In this document: piece after piece, positions 44,769 through 55,217 of the stretch
How the letters are laid out: each line of letters opens with the position of its first letter
Position numbering within the stretch: position 1 is the first letter of the stretch
The notes under the pieces: generated by a model
The model's input: the letters and a program-made list of their open reading frames with translations, nothing else
The model's database searches: none
Told to the model about the DNA's origin: nothing
Translations under genes and position numbers: made by a program
DNA from: an uncultured Bacteroidales bacterium
GTDB lineage: Bacteria > Bacteroidota > Bacteroidia > Bacteroidales > UBA3824
Direction of reading: 5' to 3'
Assembly: GCA_937877455.1 (NCBI GenBank)
Contig: CALFIU010000091.1
Coordinates: forward strand, 11,192 to 75,191
Length of the DNA: 64,000 bases

Positions 44769-47700
44769 TCATTCTTTCTTAATTTGTTTGATGTATTCGC
44801 TTGGCAACATGCCGTATTCGTCCTTGAAGCACTGGCGGAAGTGGACGTTGCTGTTTATGCCGACCATGTAGGCGACTTCGGAGATGGAGTATTTGCCTTC
44901 GAGGAGCAGCTGCTCGGCGCGTTGCATACGGGCTTTGCGGATATAGTCGCTGGCGGTGAGGCCGGTGAGCGATTTCATCTTGCGGTATAACGTGGAGACT
45001 GACAACGCCATTTGGGACGCAATGAAGGGCGTGTCGAGTTTTTCTTCATCAAGATTGTCGTTGATGACGGCGTTTACCTTGTCGATGAACTCCTGGTCGA
45101 GTTTTGAGAGTTGCGACATGTATGCCTCGTGCTTTTGGCGGATTGTGTCGGCGGCGATGTCGGGTGGCATGGACGATGCGGTGGTCGAGGTGGAAGGCAG
45201 CACAAAGCGCGACGCAAGTTTTTTGCGCGATTCGAGGAGGTTGTTTATGCGGCTGCGGAGGAGCGTGGCGGTGAAAGGCTTTGTGAGGTAACTGTCTGCA
45301 CCGGCATTGTATCCGTCTTCCTTGTCGTCCATCGAATCCTTTGCGGTTAGGAGAATCACTGGAATGTGGCTTGTGCGGATGTCATTTTTTATGCGTCGGC
45401 ATAGGTCAGTGCCGTTCATCACGGGCATCATTATGTCGCTTATGATGATGTCGGGAGTGCGCGAAAAAGCCTCGTCAAGTCCAAGTTTGCCATTTTCGGC
45501 GGTGGCGGTGTCGTAGTCCTTGGAAAGTTCTGTGCTGATGTAGTTGAGGATGTCGTGGTTGTCTTCCACGATGAGGACAAGTTTTCGTGTGGACTGTTGG
45601 ATAGCGGTGGCGTTTGGCGTGGTTTCGTCGGCGTTTGGCGTTTCGGTGATGTGGATTGCGTCGGGGTATGTTTCGTGTACATCAAAATACACACGGAACA
45701 CCGTGCCTTTGCCCTGTCGACTTTCCACTTCGATTTGTGCGTGGTGGAGGTCGACGAGGTTTTTGACGAGGGCGAGTCCGATGCCTGTGCCGGAGGACTG
45801 GTGGTCGCCATGTTCCTGATAGTAACGCTCAAAGATGTGCGGCAGTGCGTCTGCGGAAATGCCTCGACCTGTGTCGGCAACGGTGATTTCTACAAAATCT
45901 TTGTCGTTGCGCTTTACCTGCTGGGTGCCGATGGTTATTGTGCCTTCAGAAGTGTATTTTATAGCGTTGGAAATCAAATTGTTGACTATCGTCTGTAGTG
46001 CGTCTTTGTCAAAGAGCATTTCGTCGGTTGGGTTTATGGCGACGGCGATTGGCACGGCATGGTTGCTGACGAGTTGTCGGTATTTTTCCACTATGTCGGA
46101 TATTACGTCAGACACCTTGCCTTTGGACACCGTGAGCCGCTTGTTTTGGGTTTCGGTTTTGCGGAAGTCGAGGAGTGTGTTTACTTTTTGGAGCAAGTTT
46201 TGGGTGTTGCGGTGAATGAGCGACACCTTGGCAGCAGCTTCGGGCGCGATGGTTTTGTCGTTGGCAAGGTCTTCTATTGGTCCCATTATCAACGTGAGCG
46301 GCGTGCGGAGTTCGTGGGTGATGTTGGTGTAGAATTTTAGGCGTTCTTCGTTGAGGTTGTTGTCTTTTTCGCGGTTGTTTTTCTCCATGTCGTAGAGTGC
46401 TTTCATCTTCACTCGGCGTTTGTAGCCTTTCATGAGGGCTATTGCGGCGGCTATTATTAGTATGAAATACAATGCTTTAGCCCATGGTGTCTGCCACAAC
46501 GGGGGCTTTATTCTTAATGTCATGGCTGTTGTTTCGTTGTCCCAGTCCTGGTTGCGCAGGCGTGAGCGGATTTTTACTTTGTAGCGGCCGGGCGGCAGGT
46601 TTCGGAATGTTATCGTGCCGTCGGCATTGTTTACGTCAATCCATTTGTCGTCAAAACCAACGAGTTTACATTCATGCTCGGCGCGCGGGGTATAGTCGTA
46701 GTCGCAGGTATTGATGCCTATTATCAAGGTGTTTTGCTCGTGGTCGAGTGTGAGTGTGCCTCTGGGATTGTGGATTATGGAGTCGCCGAGTTGTGGCGAT
46801 GACGAGGCGATTATTATTTTTGTGATTCGTGGTGTGGGGGTCGGTATGTGGCGCAGTGCGTCGTCGGGGTGTACTACACTGATGCCGTTAATACTGCCAA
46901 AAAATATCGAATTTTTTGACCGACAAACACTTGCACTTGTGTATGAACCTTCGCAAATGCCGTCGCGCGTGTCAAAGTTTTGGATTTTACGGTCGTCTGT
47001 TAGGCAAGAAATTCCCTTGTTGGTGGAAAACCAAATGTTGCCTAACGAATCTTCGGCGATGGCGCGGATATGTATGTTTGCCATACCGTTCTCCATGTTG
47101 TAAACGCTGTATGCGGTGTCGCTGGCGGTCTTGAACTTCACAAGCCCTTCGCCAGTGGCCACGTAAATGTCGCCGTGCGTGGTGGTTAAGATATGGTTGA
47201 CGGTATTTGACGGGAAGCCGTTGGATTTTTCCAAATGTCTGATGGTCTGCATATTGACATCAAGAATAAAAAGACCACCGCCAAAAGTACCCACCCAAAT
47301 ATTGCCGCGATGGTCGCGCAGGGCGCAACGTGTGAGGTTTTGTGTTAACGTTACCAAGCCTAATGGTTTCTTTCGGCTTTTGCTGACGACATACACGCCA
47401 CCGCTCGACGATACGAGCAGAGTGTCGCCGCTGGTGGGTGCTATGTGGCGTATGTCAACTTCGCCGCCGTCGCCTTCGATTACTGTCGCAAATCGTGCGG
47501 TGCGGGTGTCCATGTATGCAAGTCCAGCGTTGAACATTCCAAACCATATTCCGCCGTCGCCGTCGTAATACAAGGCTTGAATGCTGTTGTTGGCTATCTG
47601 CGGGGTGTTTTCGGAGTTATATACGGCAATGCGTTTTCCCCTTTGGAAGATGTTGATGCCGCCGCCGTCGGTGCCAATGTAGAGTTTGTGGTCGCCGTCT

Positions 47701-48818
47701 ATGGCTGATGAAAGTACGCCACGGTTGTTGAGGCTGTTGCCGGTGGCGTCGGGCGTTGCGTCGATGTAGCCGAAATACGGGCGGTTTTTGGATATGAAGT
47801 TGATGCCGCCAGCCCAAATACCAGCCCAAATGTTGCCGTGGCGGTCTTGGTATATGCAGCGGACAGACGCGCCTGAAAGCGAGTTTGGACCTTCGCCTGC
47901 GCTGATTATTCGGCAACGGATGTCTTTTGGCGATGCAAACGGGCTTTGTGGACGGTCGATGACCACAATGCCGCCAAGTTCCAAGGCTATCCATGTGCTG
48001 CCATCGTCGGCGTGGCAGATGTCGAAGACCGATCTACCCCGCAATGGCTCTATGAAGTCTATCCGTGTAAATTTTTGATTGTGAGGATTATAAACCGCCA
48101 ACCCCTGTGCTGTGCCTACCCAGATGCTGCCATAATTGTCGGTGCGTAGGCATAGTACGTCGTCGGAGGGAATTGTGGCGTTGTCTTTCGGGTCGTGGCG
48201 CATGAAAGTAAGGCTCTTAGTGGCGGTGTCCAATATTGCCATTCCGTTGTCAGAGTAGCCGAGATAGACTTTGCCGTCCTTGCCGTCGGCTATTGTCCAG
48301 ATATGGCTTGAATTGATGCAGGGGACGTTTTGAGAGTTGTATTGTCGGAACGAGCCAGTTTTCTTGTCCAAATAGTTGATGCCGTCCCAGTATGTCGCCA
48401 CCCAGATGCTTGAATCTGCCGATGGCGTAATGTCGGTAACAGCCTCCGACGTTATCATGCCATTGCCATAGTGTTTCATGGTGTTGGTGTGATAATTATA
48501 GGCGTTAAGCCCGGCGCGTTGTGTGGCAATCCAAATGATGCTGTCCTTCGGGTCGTCGAGAATGTGGTTTAGTTCGTTGCCAGAGAGTTGTGGCTGCTGG
48601 TTGTTGTTATAGAAACATGTAAAACTATTGCCGTCAAACCTGTTGAGGCCTTCTTCGGTGGCTGCCCAGATGTAGCCGTCCTTGTCTTCGGCAATGCTGT
48701 TGACATAATTGCTGCTCAACCCCTGCGCACTCGAGAGCCGCCGCACAGCAAAATGCTGGGCGGAACAGTTAAAGGTCGCAAGAATAAACAATATGATGGA
48801 TATAATTTTTTTCTGCAT
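44769..48818 (-). CDS. Hybrid two-component system (sensor and AraC regulator in one chain)
   Basis: 1349 residues. Signal peptide (MQKKIISIILFILATFNCSAQ), periplasmic two-bladed-propeller sensor with many reg_prop repeats (e.g. GLNRFDG, IWVGT) to about 700, Y_Y_Y domain, one membrane helix (ALYFILIIAAAIALM), His kinase with phospho-His in THELRTPLTLIMGPIED, ATPase domain (DTGRGISA, GTGIGLALV), receiver with IIISDIMMPVMNG, and C-terminal AraC helix-turn-helix (STLYRKMKSLTG; NVHFRQCFKDEYG). It senses an oligosaccharide in the periplasm and activates the PUL. It is divergent from the SGBP-susCD-GH30 operon it presumably controls. Confidence 0.95.
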   Translation of the reverse strand: MQKKIISIILFILATFNCSAQHFAVRRLSSAQGLSSNYVNSIAEDKDGYIWAATEEGLNRFDGNSFTCFYNNNQQPQLSGNELNHILDDPKDSIIWIATQRAGLNAYNYHTNTMKHYGNGMITSEAVTDITPSADSSIWVATYWDGINYLDKKTGSFRQYNSQNVPCINSSHIWTIADGKDGKVYLGYSDNGMAILDTATKSLTFMRHDPKDNATIPSDDVLCLRTDNYGSIWVGTAQGLAVYNPHNQKFTRIDFIEPLRGRSVFDICHADDGSTWIALELGGIVVIDRPQSPFASPKDIRCRIISAGEGPNSLSGASVRCIYQDRHGNIWAGIWAGGINFISKNRPYFGYIDATPDATGNSLNNRGVLSSAIDGDHKLYIGTDGGGINIFQRGKRIAVYNSENTPQIANNSIQALYYDGDGGIWFGMFNAGLAYMDTRTARFATVIEGDGGEVDIRHIAPTSGDTLLVSSSGGVYVVSKSRKKPLGLVTLTQNLTRCALRDHRGNIWVGTFGGGLFILDVNMQTIRHLEKSNGFPSNTVNHILTTTHGDIYVATGEGLVKFKTASDTAYSVYNMENGMANIHIRAIAEDSLGNIWFSTNKGISCLTDDRKIQNFDTRDGICEGSYTSASVCRSKNSIFFGSINGISVVHPDDALRHIPTPTPRITKIIIASSSPQLGDSIIHNPRGTLTLDHEQNTLIIGINTCDYDYTPRAEHECKLVGFDDKWIDVNNADGTITFRNLPPGRYKVKIRSRLRNQDWDNETTAMTLRIKPPLWQTPWAKALYFILIIAAAIALMKGYKRRVKMKALYDMEKNNREKDNNLNEERLKFYTNITHELRTPLTLIMGPIEDLANDKTIAPEAAAKVSLIHRNTQNLLQKVNTLLDFRKTETQNKRLTVSKGKVSDVISDIVEKYRQLVSNHAVPIAVAINPTDEMLFDKDALQTIVNNLISNAIKYTSEGTITIGTQQVKRNDKDFVEITVADTGRGISADALPHIFERYYQEHGDHQSSGTGIGLALVKNLVDLHHAQIEVESRQGKGTVFRVYFDVHETYPDAIHITETPNADETTPNATAIQQSTRKLVLIVEDNHDILNYISTELSKDYDTATAENGKLGLDEAFSRTPDIIISDIMMPVMNGTDLCRRIKNDIRTSHIPVILLTAKDSMDDKEDGYNAGADSYLTKPFTATLLRSRINNLLESRKKLASRFVLPSTSTTASSMPPDIAADTIRQKHEAYMSQLSKLDQEFIDKVNAVINDNLDEEKLDTPFIASQMALSVSTLYRKMKSLTGLTASDYIRKARMQRAEQLLLEGKYSISEVAYMVGINSNVHFRQCFKDEYGMLPSEYIKQIKKE

Positions 48819-48914
48819 GGATGCTTTTTGTTTTGACGATTACAAAGATAATGCTTTTTTTTGAGTAAACAAAATAAGTGTTTATTTGTAATCTTTCTTG
48901 GTCTGTTTTCGTTC

Positions 48915-48982
48915 TTGAACGATTTGTTACCATTGTTGAACGGTTTATGTACCATGTTTTTACGTCGTGTAGCGTATATTTG
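48915..48982 (+). promoter_or_regulatory. Direct repeats and -7 box of the PUL operon
   Basis: TTGAACGATTTGTTACC (48915-48931) and TTGAACGGTTTATGTACC (48936-48953) are direct repeats 21 bp apart, two helical turns. TATATTTG at 48975-48982 is the -7 box, 21 bases past the second repeat, so the repeats overlap the -33 region, where an activator acts. A candidate binding site for the AraC domain of the neighbouring hybrid sensor. Confidence 0.55.
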
Positions 48983-49031
48983 CTGTGTGGAATGAAAAAC
49001 AAAATCGTAACTACTAAAATTCTTAAAACTT

Positions 49032-50555
49032 ATGGAAAGATTTTCAAAATTGACACTTGCCGCAATGGTCTTTGCGGGCTTTGCGGCCACGGGCTGCTCC
49101 GACGACGACGGGTATTCCGCCGTGGACGGCAAGATGCCAGCAATCGCCCTCGAACAATCCGAGGTGCACCTTGAGTATGGCATGACCGCCAACATCAAAG
49201 GCAAAATAACCGATGCCGACGGTATTCGCTCAATCAACATCAAAAACTCCGACCTCTATCTCAACAAGACTATCGACATCTTGAAGATTTATGGCGACTC
49301 TAAGACCGAGTACGACCTTGATTACAATGTTACGCCCAACGACACTCTCACAATCGAAAGTTTCCCGTTGCAAATTACCGTGGAAGACCTTGTTGGCAAC
49401 ACCGCAACGGCAACCTTCACCGCCAAGATGGACGGAGACTTCACCGCTCCTAAGTTCATCCTCGAACCCAACGACGAAATCAATGTCATTATGCCAGTGA
49501 TGACTTTCAAGTTCTCTGTTTCCGACAACAAGGGAATCACTTATTGCAGCGTCGAAATTCCCGACCTTGACTATAAACAGGAATACACTGGCGGCGACAA
49601 GAATTACGAGTTTGTCGAAAAACTTAACCTTGGCGACGAAAACCGCGACTACACTGGAAAAATCATCGCTTACGACGCTTTCAACAACACTCTCGAAAAA
49701 GAGTTCACAATCTCCAAGAGCGAACTCAAAGATTATGCAAAGATGTACCTCTGCGACGTTGCAGAGGCCGACTTGATAGCTGATGTGTGTGGCGTGCCGA
49801 TGCTCATCGACCATTCGGGCGAGTTTGAATATACCGCTTATTATTTCAACGCTGCGGCCGGCACCGAAATCCGTTTTATCCCGCAGAACAATTCTTACGG
49901 ACCGATTTGTTTCAGCCTTGACCCAACCAACCACGAATTGCTCACCGCCGACCCCGACCAAGGCGAACCTCTCGTACTCGACAAGGCTGGCGTGTATTAC
50001 AAAATTGTCCTTAATACAAAGCAAGGCACTTATTCTACAAGTACTTACACCATCGACGAGGCAGTTGACCCGTTGCCGGCAGAATTGGGCAGCAACAGCC
50101 TGAACACTTGGTGGACTGGCACTTGGAACCCCGAAATTGGAGAATGGGAAGGCGCAGACGATGCTTGGTGGCAGGAGTTTAAGGTTGGCATTATGACCGA
50201 CAACCCAAAGGACGTAGAGCCTTTGTTTGAGTACAATCCGCAAAACAAACATATTATCCAAGTGCTTGGTTACGAACTTCCTATGGGCAAATTTGAATTT
50301 CACCCACACAACTGGCACCACGACGGCTGGTGGGACTATACAACATGGAAGCCCGAGGCAGCAACGGAGGCCGACCCCGAAATCTGGAGATATGTAGGCG
50401 GCGTCGCCAACCCGGCTTACAATAATGCCACCACTTCTTACAACAACGAGGTAGAAGTAGGCAACCATGCAAAACTCACAATCCCAAAGGCAGGCAAGTA
50501 TGACTTTATTTTCGACATGCACCTCGGCCGTATGAAGGTTGTACCCTCAAAATAA
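49032..50555 (+). CDS. Surface glycan-binding lipoprotein (SusE/F-like position)
   Basis: 507 residues, lipoprotein signal MERFSKLTLAAMVFAGFAATGC with Cys22. Two or more beta-sandwich repeats in the first 230 residues, then a Trp-rich C-terminal region (WWTGTWNP, WWQEF, HPHNWHHDGWWDY) suited to carbohydrate stacking, ending KAGKYDFIFDMHLGRMKVVP, an ending typical of SusE-like proteins. First gene of the operon ahead of susC; acts on the cell surface to capture the glycan. Binding specificity is not readable. Confidence 0.75.
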   Translation: MERFSKLTLAAMVFAGFAATGCSDDDGYSAVDGKMPAIALEQSEVHLEYGMTANIKGKITDADGIRSINIKNSDLYLNKTIDILKIYGDSKTEYDLDYNVTPNDTLTIESFPLQITVEDLVGNTATATFTAKMDGDFTAPKFILEPNDEINVIMPVMTFKFSVSDNKGITYCSVEIPDLDYKQEYTGGDKNYEFVEKLNLGDENRDYTGKIIAYDAFNNTLEKEFTISKSELKDYAKMYLCDVAEADLIADVCGVPMLIDHSGEFEYTAYYFNAAAGTEIRFIPQNNSYGPICFSLDPTNHELLTADPDQGEPLVLDKAGVYYKIVLNTKQGTYSTSTYTIDEAVDPLPAELGSNSLNTWWTGTWNPEIGEWEGADDAWWQEFKVGIMTDNPKDVEPLFEYNPQNKHIIQVLGYELPMGKFEFHPHNWHHDGWWDYTTWKPEAATEADPEIWRYVGGVANPAYNNATTSYNNEVEVGNHAKLTIPKAGKYDFIFDMHLGRMKVVPSK

Positions 50556-50585
50556 ACATTTAACTTATTCAAAACTTCTAAGAAA

Positions 50586-53500
50586 ATGAAAAAAATATTC
50601 AGCATAATGCTTTTGATGTTGCTGACGGTTGCGGCGTTTGCGCAGAACGTCACAATCACTGGCAACGTCAAGTCGGGCAACGACAACATGCCCCTCATCG
50701 GTACAACGATTGTGGAGAAAGGCACTACCAACGGCACAATCTCCGACATCGACGGCAATTACAGCGTTACCGTTGCGTCAAACGCAACTCTCGTATTCTC
50801 GATGGTGGGCTTTGAAACTCAGGAAATCTCCGTCAAAGGACAGACCACAATCAACGTAACCCTCATGGAAGACACAAAGAACATCGACGAGGTTGTGGTA
50901 ATCGGTTACGGTACTGCAAAACGCAGCGAAGTAACAGGTTCAATCAGTTCCGTTGCCGCCGACGACATCACATCGTTCAACTCTGGCAACGCAATGAACG
51001 CCTTGCAGTCGAAAATCAACGGCGTCCAAATCTCAAACAACGGCACGCCAGGCAGCAGCCCCCGCGTCATTATCCGTGGCGTTACCACTGTCAACGGCTC
51101 CAACCCTCTCTACGTTGTGGACGGCATGCCCGTTGGCGACAACATCAACTTCCTCAACAACGAGGATATCGAGAGCATGGAAGTACTCAAGGACGCTTCG
51201 GCATCCGCTATCTACGGCACACGCGCATCAAACGGCGTTGTGCTTATCACCACCAAGAAAGGCAAGAAGGGACAAGCCAAGTTCCAATTCACCGCCAACG
51301 TCGGCATCAGCACCATTGGCGACCCCGACGTTGCCAAAGCATCTGAGTATGAGAAGGTTTATAAGACCCGTTACACCAACGACAAACAAGTTCCCGCTTA
51401 CAACGGCATAGACAACATCACCGACGCAGAAGGCACCGACTGGTGGGAGTCGACGGTCAACAAACTTGCTGTAACTCAAAACTATAACCTCAGTTTCTCT
51501 GGCGGCACCGACAATTTTGTGTACAGCGGAAGTTTTGGCTATTATCGTCAAGAAAGCCACTACAATTACGGCTGGTGGGACAAGTTCAACGGACGCTTGA
51601 ACACCGAGTACACCTTCAACAAGTATGTGAAACTCGGCGTCGAGTTCGCCCCTAAACTTGAACGTTGGGACGACACTCCAAACCTCATGGGCGCGGCGAT
51701 GTCAATGGACCCCACCACCGCAATTTTCCGTTACGACTGGGAGACCATCAGCAACGAATATTCGTGGTACTCGCGCTCAAACAACAACCAAGAATGGAAC
51801 CCCGTGGCGTCTCTCAAGCGTCAGACCGCGCACAGCAACGAGTTTGGACTTTTGATGAATCCTTACATCGAAATCAAACCCCTTGAAGGTCTTACATTCC
51901 GCTCGCAGTTTGGCGACAACGCAAGGTTCAGAATCAGCGACGGTTTCACGCCCGAGTTCTTCATCGACAACCTTGAACAAGCCACCACAAGCAAGGCAGA
52001 GCGCAACTCCCAAACTTGGAACGATTGGAACTGGACCAACACCCTCAACTATCAGAAGACATTTGCCGATGCCCACAACCTTAACGTGATGGTGGGCTAC
52101 ACAATGGAAAAATTCAGCCACTATTGGCTCACAGGCAGCCGTGAGGCCATTCCCAACAACAACGAGAACCTTTGGTACGTGTCAGCTGGTACAGAAAACC
52201 AACTCGCCAGTGGCAGCGACGATTTCAGCACCCTCGTTTCTTACCTCGGCCGTCTAATGTACAATTACAAGAGCCGCTACTACCTGACAGCGAGCGTCCG
52301 TTTTGACGGCTCGTCCAAGTTCCCCGAAGGCAACAAGTTTGCAACATTCCCCGCTGTGTCGCTCGCATGGCGTGTTACTGGCGAGGAGTTCATGCAAAAC
52401 CAGCACATATTCTCCAACCTCAAGCTCCGCGCTGGCTGGGGCAAAGTCGGCAACCAGAGCATCGACAACTCCGCATATCTTTCCACAATTGGCACATCAT
52501 ACTACACCGTCAACGGGCAGATGGTAACAGGCAGCCAAGTTTCCTCTACCGCCAACACCGCAATCCAATGGGAAACCGTCGAGGACTACAACCTCGGGCT
52601 CGACATGGGTTTCTTGAACGACAGGCTCTCCGCTACATTTGAGATTTACAAGAAGAAAACTTCCGACATGCTCCTCAAAGAAGCCAACCTCCTTATCCTC
52701 GGCTATCCCGAATGGGCTGGTCAGATTTGGACAAACGTGGGCAGCATGGAAGCCAACGGCTGGGAACTTTCGCTCAACTGGAAGGACAACGTGAACCACG
52801 ATTTCAAGTATGAAGTCGGCGTCAACATCTCCGGCGTAAAGAACAAGGCAAAAGACCTCGGTTTGAGCAGTCCGATTTTGACTGGCGGCTTTAACGGCGA
52901 TTACATTATCCGCAACGAATCCGACGCAGAAATCTCTCGTTTCTACGGCTATAAGACGCTCGGATTGTTCCAAAATTGGGAGGATGTCAACTCCTACACC
53001 GACGAGCATGGCAATCTCCTTCAGCCCAACGCACAGCCTGGCGACCTCATTTTCGACGACCTCAACAATGATGGCGTAATTGACGAGAACGACAAGACTT
53101 TCATCGGCAACGCTTTCCCGAAGATGTACATGGGCATCAACCTCGGCGCATCGTACAAGAATTGGGATTTCTCGATGAATTTCTACGGCACATTCGGCAA
53201 CGACATCTTCAACCGCACACGCGAACGCTACTCTGGCACCGGCGGTCAGAACGTTTGGGCTGGCACTCTCGAAGACGCTTGGCACTACGAAGGCCAGGAC
53301 ACCGACATTCCGCGCCTTTCGTACAACGATGCCAACGCCAACTACCTCACAGTATCCGACTGGTGGGTTGAGAACGGCAGTTACCTGCGTTGCAAACAAT
53401 TGCAGATTGGCTACACTTTCCCACAGCGAATGATTAAGTTTGGAACGCTCCGTGTTTCGGCATCAGCACAAAACCTCTTTACAATCACAAAATATTCTGG

Positions 53501-53609
53501 CTGGGATCCTGAAACTGCCGTTACTGGCAGCGTTACAGAAAGCGGCATCGACAATGTTGCTTATCCCAACACAAGAATCTTCATGTTTGGCGTTAACCTT
53601 AACTTCTAA
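50586..53609 (+). CDS. SusC-like TonB-dependent outer-membrane transporter
   Basis: 1007 residues with signal peptide MKKIFSIMLLMLLTVAAFAQ. N-terminal carboxypeptidase-regulatory-like domain (about 22-100), TonB box region VVVIGYGTAKRSEVTGSI, plug domain with RVIIRGVTTVNGSNPLYVVDGMP and LKDASASAIYGTRASNGVVLITTK, then a 22-strand barrel ending in an aromatic-terminated strand (FGVNLNF). Imports oligosaccharides with energy from TonB. Directly followed by its SusD partner (6-base gap). Confidence 0.97.
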   Translation: MKKIFSIMLLMLLTVAAFAQNVTITGNVKSGNDNMPLIGTTIVEKGTTNGTISDIDGNYSVTVASNATLVFSMVGFETQEISVKGQTTINVTLMEDTKNIDEVVVIGYGTAKRSEVTGSISSVAADDITSFNSGNAMNALQSKINGVQISNNGTPGSSPRVIIRGVTTVNGSNPLYVVDGMPVGDNINFLNNEDIESMEVLKDASASAIYGTRASNGVVLITTKKGKKGQAKFQFTANVGISTIGDPDVAKASEYEKVYKTRYTNDKQVPAYNGIDNITDAEGTDWWESTVNKLAVTQNYNLSFSGGTDNFVYSGSFGYYRQESHYNYGWWDKFNGRLNTEYTFNKYVKLGVEFAPKLERWDDTPNLMGAAMSMDPTTAIFRYDWETISNEYSWYSRSNNNQEWNPVASLKRQTAHSNEFGLLMNPYIEIKPLEGLTFRSQFGDNARFRISDGFTPEFFIDNLEQATTSKAERNSQTWNDWNWTNTLNYQKTFADAHNLNVMVGYTMEKFSHYWLTGSREAIPNNNENLWYVSAGTENQLASGSDDFSTLVSYLGRLMYNYKSRYYLTASVRFDGSSKFPEGNKFATFPAVSLAWRVTGEEFMQNQHIFSNLKLRAGWGKVGNQSIDNSAYLSTIGTSYYTVNGQMVTGSQVSSTANTAIQWETVEDYNLGLDMGFLNDRLSATFEIYKKKTSDMLLKEANLLILGYPEWAGQIWTNVGSMEANGWELSLNWKDNVNHDFKYEVGVNISGVKNKAKDLGLSSPILTGGFNGDYIIRNESDAEISRFYGYKTLGLFQNWEDVNSYTDEHGNLLQPNAQPGDLIFDDLNNDGVIDENDKTFIGNAFPKMYMGINLGASYKNWDFSMNFYGTFGNDIFNRTRERYSGTGGQNVWAGTLEDAWHYEGQDTDIPRLSYNDANANYLTVSDWWVENGSYLRCKQLQIGYTFPQRMIKFGTLRVSASAQNLFTITKYSGWDPETAVTGSVTESGIDNVAYPNTRIFMFGVNLNF

Positions 53610-53615
53610 AAAACT

Positions 53616-55199
53616 ATGAAAAACATTTTCAAATACAGCATAATAGCAGCCGCAGCGATGTTGACAGGCTGCACCGACGACTTTCTGTCGCAGGATATCA
53701 AGGGTACGCAGGTACTCGACAACTATTTCACAACTTCAGAGGAGTGCCTTGCGTCGGTATATGGTTGCTACCAGTCTATTGCATTCGACGACTGGTGGCA
53801 GGTTTACAACACCTACGTTACAGCCGACATCTGCACCGACGATGGCTGGATGAACAACACCACACAAGGTCAGGACGGCTACATCGACCTCGCCCTCTAC
53901 CAAGGCAAGACCACGAGCGGCACATTGTCAAACTTTTGGCAATACCGCTACAAGGGCATCCACAACTGTAATGTCGTTCTCGAATATGTGCCTGGCGTAT
54001 CGTCGCTGCAAGAAGACGTGAAAAACCGCTACATCGCCGAGGCAAAGGCCTTGCGCGGATATTTCTACTTCGAGTTAGTGAAAAATTTTGGCGGTGTGCC
54101 GCTCGTAACCACAATGGCAACGCCCGTTGACGCCGCCAACATGAAACGCGCATCTATCGACGAGACATACGCACAGATTGAGCAGGACTACAAGGACGCT
54201 ATCGAGTATCTGCCGTCGCGCAGCGAAACTGTCAAGAACAGCGAACTTGGCCGCCTTACCAAGGGTGCGGTTCAGGGGCTATTGGCAAAGGCTTTGCTCT
54301 ATCAGGAGAAATACGACGAGGCCAAGACCTACCTCGACGAGGTAATCAATAGCGGCGAGTACGACCTTTTGCCCGACTTCTCGCAAGTTTGGGACATGGA
54401 TTACAACAACAGTGTAGAAGGTCTTTTTGAAATACAGACCAACGACAATTCGTCCTATAGCGTTGGCGAGCGCATCAGCGTTGTTGTTGGCTCGCGCGAC
54501 GACAGCGGCTGGAGCTGGAGCGGTCCGTCGTCCGACCTCGAGAACGCCTACATTGCCGCCGGCGACGAAATCCGACTTTTCAACACCATCATCAAGCATG
54601 GCGCAACGACATTGCCGCGCGAATCGCAAACTTTTGCTGACGGCTACACCGTATCGCCTAACAAGCACAAGTCAGGACGTGTGAACGGCAAACTTTACAT
54701 TCCGCAATCCAAACGCCCCGACAATTACGATGCGCCCCACATTCCATTGAACTACCGACTTTTGCGTTACGCCGACGTGCTGTTGATGGCTGCCGAAGTT
54801 GAAAACGCTCTTGGCAACGACTCCAAGGCTCAAGAATACCTCAACAAAGTCCGCAATCGCGTAAACCTTGCCGATGTTTCTTCCACTGGCAAAGCCCTAC
54901 GCGATGCTATCCGACTCGAACGCCGCCTCGAACTCGCCTGTGAGGCCAACCGACTCTACGACATCCGCCGCTGGACCGACGACAATGGCAAGAAAGTGGC
55001 TTGCAACCTCTTTGGTCCCAACGGTTCGTGGGTTAAGTACAACACTCAGGAATCCACCGACCCATTTGAGACCACTAACCTCATCGAGCCGCAGGACGAG
55101 GGCATCAACTTCATAGAGACCCGCGACCTACTTTTCCCGATTCCAAACACCGAAATCGTACAGAGCAACGGAATGTTGGAACAGAACCCCGGGTATTAA
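53616..55199 (+). CDS. SusD-like surface glycan-binding lipoprotein
   Basis: 527 residues, lipoprotein signal with lipobox MLTGC. SusD/RagB fold: tetratricopeptide-like helices, AEAKALRGYFYFELVKNFGGVPLV (residues about 145-170, family signature), AEVENALGNDSKAQEYLNKVRNR, and RLERRLELACEANRLYDIRRW. Caps the SusC barrel and binds the incoming glycan. Translationally close to susC and followed by GH30. Confidence 0.97.
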   Translation: MKNIFKYSIIAAAAMLTGCTDDFLSQDIKGTQVLDNYFTTSEECLASVYGCYQSIAFDDWWQVYNTYVTADICTDDGWMNNTTQGQDGYIDLALYQGKTTSGTLSNFWQYRYKGIHNCNVVLEYVPGVSSLQEDVKNRYIAEAKALRGYFYFELVKNFGGVPLVTTMATPVDAANMKRASIDETYAQIEQDYKDAIEYLPSRSETVKNSELGRLTKGAVQGLLAKALLYQEKYDEAKTYLDEVINSGEYDLLPDFSQVWDMDYNNSVEGLFEIQTNDNSSYSVGERISVVVGSRDDSGWSWSGPSSDLENAYIAAGDEIRLFNTIIKHGATTLPRESQTFADGYTVSPNKHKSGRVNGKLYIPQSKRPDNYDAPHIPLNYRLLRYADVLLMAAEVENALGNDSKAQEYLNKVRNRVNLADVSSTGKALRDAIRLERRLELACEANRLYDIRRWTDDNGKKVACNLFGPNGSWVKYNTQESTDPFETTNLIEPQDEGINFIETRDLLFPIPNTEIVQSNGMLEQNPGY

Positions 55200-55217
55200 T
55201 TTTTAACACTTTTAAAC

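Noticed and set aside
49230..50522. 430-codon open frame on the minus strand
   Set aside because: Antisense to the surface lipoprotein of the PUL; long shadow frames are common in GC-rich Bacteroidetes genes with GAC/GCC codons.
52497..53399. 300-codon minus-strand frame
   Set aside because: Antisense to the SusC barrel, no start signal or domain.
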